Source: Crocosphaera sp. (GTDB lineage Bacteria; Cyanobacteriota; Cyanobacteriia; Cyanobacteriales; Microcystaceae). From it: a DNA stretch of 42,344 bases. Position numbers and translations under genes: made by a program. The stretch spans positions 1 to 42,344 of the forward strand of contig JASJBX010000048.1 in assembly GCA_030066295.1 (NCBI GenBank). The letters are read 5' to 3'. This document shows, in pieces, positions 36,328 through 42,344 of this stretch (positions are counted from its first letter, which is position 1; each line of letters starts with the position of its first letter). The notes under the pieces were generated by a model. It was not told the DNA's origin. It ran no database searches and was given only the letters and a program-made list of their open reading frames with translations.

Positions 36328-38211
36328 CTAAATGATATTTTTCGGCATACTCAAAACTATCTTCTCCACCCTCTCAAATTCATGTTCCTTCATTCCTGCT
36401 AACCGCATCACTTTCCATGTTTTGACTTCTTCTCCTCGTCGGTGAATTTCGGAAATTGCCCACTGAATCCGCCGATTTTGGAACTTTGTGACGCATTCAG
36501 TGACTTCTGATAGATAAGCTTGAGTCAAGGGTAATTTATCAAGCTTTTGCTCTAACATGGCTTTTAAACCCGTCATTGTGCCGATTTTACCGATGGTTAT
36601 GCGTTGGGGAACATCAAGATTGAGCAGTTGAGTCACGACTTCTTCTACTTGCAGTTTGATCTGTTTATCTCGTTCTTCCCAATTTACCCGATTATTAATA
36701 GAAACGGGACGCTGTAAGGTGGGTGAATGCTCGTTCAACCAGTCTTTATCATTGCGATACAGCCACATATAAAGCGCAGGAAATTGCTTTCTGAGAGTGG
36801 TTTTTGTTGCATCAGGATAGGTTTTTTGAAGGTTTAACCATTGCTGACGATATTCTGATTGAGGATTATGATTATCAGGAGGTTGAGTGTCTGCTGGTTT
36901 CGGTTGAGAGGTGGAAGATTGCCAAGAAGCATTAAGCCCTAATTGATCAACATAGCGGTTAATGGTGCGAGTATCTACCTTTAAAGCTCTAGCAGTGGCT
37001 CTTAATCCTAATTTTTCTACTTCTACTAATTGTTGTAAGCGTTTTTCCCAAATTTCCCCATAAGTAATCACTCTTCCGATGCGATAATTGTCTTTTGGAG
37101 TTTTATCGGAAGCAGTACGACTGTAAATCATGCCACAGGAACAAGTAAACGTCCCTAATGGCTTTTTATTCTCTAAACAATGGCTAATTTGAACATTAGT
37201 GACGACGGGTTGCTTATAATGGTCAACTGCACCATTGAAACATAACCAAGGTCCATCACCAAAGGGTTTATAATTATCTTCACTCTTAAAAAAGGCTTCA
37301 GCAGAACCATATAGAAAGCGCATCATTAAGATATGACGGATCGGATGGAAAACTTTGCGATTTTTTCGCACAATATTCGATAACCAGTTACTAGAATCGT
37401 TATAAGCAATCATGCAGTTGAGGTGTTTCAATACGTCTGATCCATAGAAGCAGATAAATTGATCAATTAAGGGTTTTTGATGCACTCTGTGGGAAGCAGT
37501 GGCAAGTTTTCGCTCAATCATGCGGTTTAAGTACCGTTGACGATAGTAATCAATAGATTGAGGGGATTGAGGATGCTTGAATAACCAAGCTACATCTTGA
37601 GCTAGTTGAATGAAGGTTTTTAAAGCTTGAGGACTATAGTAAGGAATTGAAGTGTTTTGTTGGCAATTTTGAGGAGTGATGACTTCGTATTCGTGACGGT
37701 TGAGTCTTTGAAAAGCGACGGTGCTGTTGTGTAGGGAAACACCATGATGAGGGCAAACTAAAACCCCCGCTGTTTGATGAATTCGATGCCAATAAGCTTC
37801 TCCGTATTGTTTTTCGTCTTCTTTGAGGCAATCTGGACAAAAACGAAGGAATGGAAGTAGAGGAATTGAACTGGCGACAATCCCAATCCGAGTATGAATA
37901 TTGCCTCCATAGTTGGCTTTCATGGAGTTTTTAATAGTAATAGCCCGTTTTTTGGGTAAAAATGGGGAATAAAAGGGATAAAAAGTATGATTATTTATAA
38001 ATTCATCTGCTGTGTAGCTAGAAAGTAAAGGCAGTTGATTGACTAAAGCATCAATATTAGAAGGAAGGTCAACAGTAGCGATAGTATTGTTATCGTTATA
38101 TAATTCCTTGAGGGTTATTTTTGGGCTATTGTTTCCACTACGAACATGATATCGGCCTAAGGCACTGTAGAGAAGTTCGTCAGAGTAAGGAGAAGGGAAG
38201 AAACTTAGCAT
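36328..38211 (-). CDS. tnsD: TnsD-type target-selection protein
   Basis: The product has 627 residues. The TniQ domain opens with FPSPYSDELLYSALGRYH and continues through HTFYPFYSPFLPKKR. A zinc-binding set, FCPDC (about 124-127) and VCPHHG (about 155-159), flanks EAYWHRIHQTAG. The C-terminal half has the TnsD-specific region: TRTINRYVDQLG (helix-turn-helix-like), FPALYMWLYRNDKDWL and VNWEERDKQIKLQV. These segments parallel the C-terminus of Tn7 TnsD. The full length separates it from the shorter TniQ subunits that bind Cascade. TnsD proteins bind a fixed chromosomal site and recruit TnsC. A separate TniQ for RNA-guided insertion is not in the window. Confidence 0.9.
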   Translation of the reverse strand: MLSFFPSPYSDELLYSALGRYHVRSGNNSPKITLKELYNDNNTIATVDLPSNIDALVNQLPLLSSYTADEFINNHTFYPFYSPFLPKKRAITIKNSMKANYGGNIHTRIGIVASSIPLLPFLRFCPDCLKEDEKQYGEAYWHRIHQTAGVLVCPHHGVSLHNSTVAFQRLNRHEYEVITPQNCQQNTSIPYYSPQALKTFIQLAQDVAWLFKHPQSPQSIDYYRQRYLNRMIERKLATASHRVHQKPLIDQFICFYGSDVLKHLNCMIAYNDSSNWLSNIVRKNRKVFHPIRHILMMRFLYGSAEAFFKSEDNYKPFGDGPWLCFNGAVDHYKQPVVTNVQISHCLENKKPLGTFTCSCGMIYSRTASDKTPKDNYRIGRVITYGEIWEKRLQQLVEVEKLGLRATARALKVDTRTINRYVDQLGLNASWQSSTSQPKPADTQPPDNHNPQSEYRQQWLNLQKTYPDATKTTLRKQFPALYMWLYRNDKDWLNEHSPTLQRPVSINNRVNWEERDKQIKLQVEEVVTQLLNLDVPQRITIGKIGTMTGLKAMLEQKLDKLPLTQAYLSEVTECVTKFQNRRIQWAISEIHRRGEEVKTWKVMRLAGMKEHEFERVEKIVLSMPKNII

Positions 38212-38251
38212 GGAGAGTTTGGAGGTAAAACAAACTCATAGTCCTAACAAC

Positions 38252-38271
38252 CAAGCAAACTGACTTGCTTG
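38252..38271. terminator. Small hairpin between CRISPR array and tnsD
   Basis: CAAGCAA and TTGCTTG form a 7-bp stem with a 6-nt loop. It lies just past the end of the array in the minus direction. No clear U-tract is present, so terminator function is uncertain. Confidence 0.3.
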
Positions 38272-38294
38272 CTAACTATTCTAGGCATTTTACT

Positions 38295-38474
38295 TTGAAT
38301 AACGCCTTACGACATCAAGTAATGGATCACTTTCTGGGTTAGTCTGAGGGGATTGTTCAGGGAAGTGAGTAACGCCTTACGACATCAAGCAATGGATCAC
38401 ATATCTTAGTGGATGTCGGGTCCTTACTAGGATTGAACGTGAGTAACGCCTTACGACATCAAGCAATGGATCAC
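38295..38474 (-). CRISPR. Mini CRISPR array: three 36-bp repeats, two spacers
   Basis: Repeats lie at 38295-38330, 38365-38400 and 38439-38474, sharing the core AACGCCTTACGACATCAAG(C/T). Spacers are 38331-38364 (34 nt) and 38401-38438 (38 nt). The last two repeats are identical. The first differs in its opening bases and one internal base, as expected of a leader-distal repeat. In the minus-strand transcript the core reads GUC-GUAA-GGC, a short stem (with one G-U pair) closed by a GNRA-type loop. The plus-strand version has a C-A mismatch. Both points indicate transcription on the minus strand, following cas5. Confidence 0.9.
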
Positions 38475-38516
38475 GGCATCAGCTAAAAGCTTGTTCCAAC
38501 TTATGCTCATAGATGA

Positions 38517-38715
38517 TTTTACAAGCACCTCTGTCGCTAACTCAAAAACGTACCAAAAAGTTTAATATTTGTCTTGTTCAAAATCCTGAAACCCTTACAG
38601 TGCAACATTTGCAAGTACCTAGTCTATCTATAAAACGATTCAATCCCTTACTATATAAGCTTTACAGCAGATTTTAACCGTTTGACTCTTCCAACATCTA
38701 GAGGTGCTTGTAAAA
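38517..38715. repeat. 16-bp inverted repeat enclosing the presumed leader
   Basis: TTTTACAAGCACCTCT (38517-38532) is exactly complementary to 38700-38715, enclosing 167 nt without a gene. The right copy starts right after the cas5 stop codon, and the left copy ends the region 42 nt before the last CRISPR repeat. The stretch should contain the array's leader and promoter. The IR could instead mark a small insertion such as a MITE. Confidence 0.7.
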
Positions 38716-39345
38716 TTAGTCTTGAATGGTTGTCCATGCTAAGTCAGGTGGAGATGAACAGGGAATTGCCTCTAATCGATATCTTAACCAATGTGTTCCT
38801 TTGAACCCAAAATGATCTACCCAATAAGGTAAAGTAATCCAACCATTATTGTCTTGTATTAACCATTGTCTTGATTGAACGGAAAAATCATCAGGAACTA
38901 ACTTTATAATATTAACTAAATCATCACTTTCTCCTAAATATAAAACTCCCCATCGATTCACAGAGTCAGGATTTAATAATGCTTGTTCTAGTCTTTCTGT
39001 TAAGGTAGGTTTATGTTTATCTTCTGCTGATTTTACCCAGACAATAAAACGAATGTCTGTTAATATTTCTTGATAATCGGGTCGTTTATTGCTTTGATGA
39101 TCTTCTTCTTTAAACTTAAAGCGATGCAAAGTTCTCAAGGTTTTAGATTTTTCGGGTTGAGACAACATAGCAATTGCTAACTGAACCCCACAATGCTTTT
39201 GCATATTCATTTCTCCGGCTAAAGAGAGCAAAAGTCCGTAAACCGTTGAATGGGGAGGATAAGGATAAGTTTTACCGTATTCTCTGGCATGAGATTGGCG
39301 AAAGGTAGCAACAGGAACATCAATATAAATCGCTATTGATTTCAT
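38716..39345 (-). CDS. cas5: Cas5 of type I-B (Myxan-like) Cascade
   Basis: This 209-residue protein starts MKSIAIYIDVPVATFRQSHAR. It has the early beta strand followed by the Pro/Ser/Thr turn TYPYPPHSTVYGLLLSLAGE, the hallmark of Cas5 proteins that cap the crRNA 5' handle. Later segments DIRFIVWVKSAED and NRWGVLYLGESDDLV are typical of the DevS/Cmx5 group. Its start overlaps the cas7 stop (TAATG). No catalytic residues are expected, since Cas6 does the processing. Confidence 0.88.
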   Translation of the reverse strand: MKSIAIYIDVPVATFRQSHAREYGKTYPYPPHSTVYGLLLSLAGEMNMQKHCGVQLAIAMLSQPEKSKTLRTLHRFKFKEEDHQSNKRPDYQEILTDIRFIVWVKSAEDKHKPTLTERLEQALLNPDSVNRWGVLYLGESDDLVNIIKLVPDDFSVQSRQWLIQDNNGWITLPYWVDHFGFKGTHWLRYRLEAIPCSSPPDLAWTTIQD

Positions 39346-40217
39346 TATTTTTCTTCTTTTTTAGATTCCTCGGTAGATAATTTTAAGTCTTCAATAATTT
39401 TTATTTTAAGGTTTTCAGCCGTTTTTTTGATTCCTCTAAAAGTATGAGCATTTTCAAGATTTAATCGTTTGGTAATTTCTCCGCCAATCCATAATTCTTC
39501 AGATTTAATATCTTCTGCTTCTACTTGTTCGATTAATTTAGGTGCAATGACTTCTTTATTTTCATTTTGTTCAAAACAATAGAGAAACCGAGGACAATTA
39601 TCATTTGTCCAACGCAGAATCATACTTTCAGGAGAAAAATCAAATAAGGAATCATTACGATGTCCTCCAACTTGACTTAAAGAAATAAAAGCATCAATGA
39701 CATTCAAAATACGAGATGGATTAACAAGATGCTTTGAATCCAACGCAAAACAATATTGATAACAAGTATTATGAACATTGGTGCCATGAATAGAAAGTTT
39801 ATCTTTTTTGCGACTATTGTAATAGTTGAAAGTTGTTCCGTCATAAGGAGTTAAGGAAATAGCACGATTGGTTCCTAATGCTCCCTGACGTGCTTTATTG
39901 GTTTCTTTTTGATTCTTTTTACCTGCTTCTGGTGTCATAAATCCCATGACATCATCATCAATATATTCTTGAGGATTATGTGTTTTACTCTGGGGAATAC
40001 GAATTCTTTTACTATTATCCCATTTTTCATAAACTTGTTGTTCTTGTTCTTGAAATTGAAAACGAACTTTCCAACGAATGCTAAAGGGAGAAACGGTACT
40101 GTGAGGATCATTGTGCCAGATAATTTGTTGAATCAGTTGTTCATTTCCATCATTTTCTCCTCGGTTTAAAGAAGCCGGTGCATAACGAGTCAGTAAGTTA
40201 CCAAATAAGTATCGCAT
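39345..40217 (-). CDS. cas7: Cas7 (DevR-type) backbone of type I-B Cascade
   Basis: The frame opens with TTG at 40232, but ATG 40217 lies a suitable distance behind GGAAAC and begins MRYLFGNLLTRYAPASLNRG, giving 290 residues. Family marks are the N-terminal RRM-like strand, GFMTPEAGKKN, RQGALGTNRAISLTPYDGT and SQVGGHRNDSLFDFSPES with the conserved Gly-Gly-His. DevR/Cst2-like Cas7 subunits polymerise along the crRNA spacer. The last 40 residues are charged and helical. Confidence 0.9.
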   Translation of the reverse strand: MRYLFGNLLTRYAPASLNRGENDGNEQLIQQIIWHNDPHSTVSPFSIRWKVRFQFQEQEQQVYEKWDNSKRIRIPQSKTHNPQEYIDDDVMGFMTPEAGKKNQKETNKARQGALGTNRAISLTPYDGTTFNYYNSRKKDKLSIHGTNVHNTCYQYCFALDSKHLVNPSRILNVIDAFISLSQVGGHRNDSLFDFSPESMILRWTNDNCPRFLYCFEQNENKEVIAPKLIEQVEAEDIKSEELWIGGEITKRLNLENAHTFRGIKKTAENLKIKIIEDLKLSTEESKKEEK

Positions 40218-40236
40218 GGTGATAGTTTCCAATTAA

Positions 40237-41958
40237 TTATAAAAGTAGAAAGGCTAATCTATATAACTGATCTTCTATTAGTAAAGGAAAGGCAAAAAAG
40301 ACTAATGTTTCTTGATTCATTCTTGCTTTAGTTGGATAGCTGGATAAGGCAATTAAGGCAATATCTCTTGCTTCTTTCCAGTCAACTTTTCCAGTAATAA
40401 TGGGGAGAACTAAAGTTCGATTTTCATTAAGAGTAGAGAGATTACCCGCTTTTGAGAATAATTTAGCCATTAAATGTCGAAAAGTATCTTCTTTATAGCA
40501 ATCTAAGAGTTTGGATTTCAGTTTTTGATTCTCCCTTTCAATTCTTTTTGGTGCTGCGTCTGGATTATCTTGATAAATTTGAGCATAAATAATTTTCAAT
40601 GCTTCATGTATTACGTCAATAAAAGCATTATGAGCTTTAGTAATATCTTGATTATTCTTGATCATAATGAATAATCCGTGCTGATTATAGTTGAGTTGTT
40701 TTCTTATCTCTTTAGAAGAATCCTGCTGTTTCAGGATTAACCATAAGTTCTTCCAAATTGGTTTTCGTTTCAGAAGATTTTCCGCAATTATCCCTTTAAG
40801 TAAATTGAGTCTAACTAGAAAACTAAATTCAGTTTGTATCAGTTTATTTTTTAGGAGATAACGATTAGCCAGTTGATAAGTTTGAAGAAGTTTTGGTTTA
40901 ATTTGAAAGTCTTGAATCTCTACTGGATTTCTGAATTTATATTTTTTCATCAGGTTTCCGTAGAGTATTACTTGGCATCTTTGGGTAGAAAAGTTATTAG
41001 TGAGTTCTTTGACATAATAACTAAATGCAGCTTCTCCTAAACTTGAAACGTATAAATTTTGATATTTTGTATTATTCAAACGCCAACGTATTTGAGCAGA
41101 TTCTTCTAGGTTAATGGGATCTGGAATAACCAGTAAACATTTGATAGGATGTGTTTTTCTAGATTTGATTTGTTCGTGGATGCCTTTTGATAATATTAAA
41201 TAGTGACAAGCAACGGGCAAAAACAGAAGGGCAAAAGCGTATTTTGTGGGTTCTTTACATTTATTGTCTTTTCTAATTGTCTCATGTCGAACAATTGCTC
41301 CAGGATATAGCCAACTAACAATGGGAATACAATCTTCTATCAATTGATTGGTTTTTCGGTTACAGAGTTGTTGACTAAAGTTCTGATTAACGTAGGTAAT
41401 AAGTTGCTCATAGCTAAGAGTTAATTGAACTTGATCTAGTTTAAATGTTAAGGATTTAAGAGAATCTAATTTGCCTTTAGCCAATAAATAAAATTGCCAG
41501 GGTATCGGTAGTTTTATAAGTAAATTAAGTAATAAATAAAGTGCAGTTTTCTTTAAGTTAATTCCTAAAACTTTGTATCGACGGGTGATGGGAGTTACAT
41601 TTTTATTGTATTGCAGTAAGGTATGGGTAAGTACCTGATGTAGATGAATTTTATTGATTAATGGCATGGATTGAGGATTCAAACCTGTTAATGAAATTAA
41701 TCCTCTATTATCGATTTGAAATGCTTGTTTCAGTAGCCAATCTAATACGATTTTGTCTTGTCCTTTCCAGTCCAAACTAACACTATAAGGAGTCAATTTC
41801 CATGATATTTCTCCTACTCGTTGGGATGGGTTAGGAAATCGTTTTTCTAGCTGTTTTAGGGTCATCCAAAGTCCTAATAACCCTGCACGATGGATTATGG
41901 TGGTGTCGGGTGCGTTGAGATGAAGATGAATTTTCGGTTTCGAGGATGTAGTAGTCAT
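40237..41958 (-). CDS. cas8: Cas8 (Cmx8-like) of type I-B Cascade
   Basis: The product has 573 residues, starting MTTTSSKPKIHLHLNAPDT, with IIHRAGLLGLWMTLKQLEKR near the N-terminus as in Cmx8-type Cas8 proteins. It is basic and rich in Leu/Ile/Lys/Asn, and it lacks an HD nuclease motif. In this subtype Cas8 reads the PAM and, in Tn7-type systems, helps hand the target to TniQ/TnsC. It lies between cas6 (2 nt upstream) and cas7 (19 nt downstream) in one operon. Cas8 proteins diverge fast, so the call relies partly on position. Confidence 0.82.
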   Translation of the reverse strand: MTTTSSKPKIHLHLNAPDTTIIHRAGLLGLWMTLKQLEKRFPNPSQRVGEISWKLTPYSVSLDWKGQDKIVLDWLLKQAFQIDNRGLISLTGLNPQSMPLINKIHLHQVLTHTLLQYNKNVTPITRRYKVLGINLKKTALYLLLNLLIKLPIPWQFYLLAKGKLDSLKSLTFKLDQVQLTLSYEQLITYVNQNFSQQLCNRKTNQLIEDCIPIVSWLYPGAIVRHETIRKDNKCKEPTKYAFALLFLPVACHYLILSKGIHEQIKSRKTHPIKCLLVIPDPINLEESAQIRWRLNNTKYQNLYVSSLGEAAFSYYVKELTNNFSTQRCQVILYGNLMKKYKFRNPVEIQDFQIKPKLLQTYQLANRYLLKNKLIQTEFSFLVRLNLLKGIIAENLLKRKPIWKNLWLILKQQDSSKEIRKQLNYNQHGLFIMIKNNQDITKAHNAFIDVIHEALKIIYAQIYQDNPDAAPKRIERENQKLKSKLLDCYKEDTFRHLMAKLFSKAGNLSTLNENRTLVLPIITGKVDWKEARDIALIALSSYPTKARMNQETLVFFAFPLLIEDQLYRLAFLLL

Positions 41959-41960
41959 TG

Positions 41961-42344
41961 CTAGTTTCGTCTATGGTTGCATGGAAGAAATACACCGCAT
42001 CCCATTTTGTGTTTTCCTCCGATTCCTTGTTCTTGTAGTGAAATTGAGTCTTGTTCGTTTAAATCGCTTATTTTGACTCCGTAACCGACTAAGGTTCTCT
42101 TTTTCACCTTAATAATACGACGGATGGGTTCACCTTGGGGTCTGGTAATGAGGCTAAGGTTTGCAGTGATGTTGCGCTGGTTTAGTTGGCGTTGTGCTGC
42201 TTCTAGGAAGGGTTGGGGGTCATCAAATCCCTTGATAACAACGAGACGGGAATAGAGGTGATGATGAGGGGTGATAAATTGAGATTCTGGTAAACCAAGT
42301 CGAATTTTGTGTTGATTGAGGGTTAGGGTTTTCCCTGCGAGTCG
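41961..42344 (-). CDS. cas6: Cas6 crRNA endonuclease, 5' part beyond window
   Basis: The C-terminal 127 residues are present, ending at TAG 41961-41963, two bases before the cas8 ATG. The fragment contains FITPHHHLYSRLVVIKGFDD and VGYGVKISDLNEQDS. It ends with the Gly-rich loop GIGGKHKMGCGVFLPCN that grips the crRNA repeat in Cas6 proteins. The likely catalytic region and start lie past 42344. It cuts the repeat transcript to make guide RNAs and heads the cas6-cas8-cas7-cas5 operon. Confidence 0.88.
   Translation of the reverse strand, partial: RLAGKTLTLNQHKIRLGLPESQFITPHHHLYSRLVVIKGFDDPQPFLEAAQRQLNQRNITANLSLITRPQGEPIRRIIKVKKRTLVGYGVKISDLNEQDSISLQEQGIGGKHKMGCGVFLPCNHRRN

Larger units (their letters stand above)
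32067..42344. mobile_element. Type I-B CRISPR-associated Tn7-like transposon (right side cut by window)
   Basis: The element begins at left end B and contains cargo (32344-36323), tnsD, a mini CRISPR array and cas5-cas7-cas8-cas6. It lacks adaptation genes and the Cas3 nuclease, as known Tn7-CRISPR elements do. No tnsA, tnsB, tnsC or right end is in the window. They should lie beyond 42344, upstream of cas6. Assignment as one element is inference from order, orientation and the absence of any other end-like sites in between. Confidence 0.75.

Noticed and set aside
36328-38211. Reading this gene as the Cascade-bound TniQ subunit
   Set aside because: Its 627 residues and Tn7-TnsD-like C-terminal half (MWLYRNDKDWL, VNWEERDK) fit TnsD. 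Cascade-bound TniQ is shorter.
38490-38505. A reversed TnsB-like site (TTCCAACTTATG) near the CRISPR array, as if a right end
   Set aside because: It is single, has a one-base deletion relative to the site consensus, and lacks a terminal ACA at the right distance. A right end should have several overlapping sites.
38903-38918. TAACTTTATAAT, resembling the inverted AATAAAGTT core
   Set aside because: It lies inside the cas5 coding sequence, and the GG(T/A)AA part of the site is missing.

Overview
The window is cyanobacterial DNA. The HIP1 palindrome GCGATCGC recurs throughout (for example near 3498, 3652, 4710, 16738 and 20681). The housekeeping genes look cyanobacterial, and the left and right thirds are AT-rich and full of mobile DNA. 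I see no rRNA or tRNA gene, and the genus cannot be fixed from sequence alone.

Left part (1-15.7 kb). A complete IS1634-type insertion sequence (about 1-2076) has cut the 3' end off a decayed repeat protein with pre-peptidase C-terminal-like units (2077-3675). A YdeP/FdhF-type molybdopterin oxidoreductase follows. Next comes a GC-richer pair: an FMN 2-hydroxyacid oxidase and a His/Glu-rich coiled-coil protein. Two unknown small genes, cobalamin-dependent methionine synthase (metH) and a single-chain restriction-modification enzyme complete this part.

Centre (15.7-24.9 kb). This is a metal-homeostasis block: a FeoB-like GTPase transporter, a toxin-antitoxin pair, two flavoproteins, a COG0523 metallochaperone GTPase and znuABC. 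Near-identical palindromes of the Zur/Fur type (core AATGAT-N-ATCATT) lie between the first flavoprotein and the COG0523 gene (19187-19203) and, as two boxes, between znuA and the second flavoprotein (23651-23691). A fourth copy, the longest, lies upstream of metH (12634-12654). I read this as a local zinc-starvation regulon.

Right part (24.9-42.3 kb). An IS5-type remnant is followed by two Tn7-like left ends in the same orientation, at 25671 and 32067. Each has TGT, exactly 8 nt, then three TnsB-type sites of the form AATAAAGTTGG(T/A)AA(A/C)T. The first end opens onto a sulfatase module: a small exported protein, a formylglycine-generating enzyme, an intact sulfatase and a truncated sulfatase. 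The second end sits exactly where the truncated sulfatase is cut, just before its conserved Gly-Lys-Asn-His motif. It opens an element carrying a small unknown gene, an AAA ATPase/subtilase pair (probable defence cargo), tnsD, a three-repeat CRISPR array and a cas5-cas7-cas8-cas6 Cascade operon of the Myxan-like I-B kind. No cas1, cas2, cas3 or tnsABC is visible.

The best reading is a type I-B CRISPR-associated Tn7-like transposon nested inside an older Tn7-like element that carries sulfatases. The transposase genes and right ends would lie beyond the right edge. The two same-handed left ends could define alternative mobile units.
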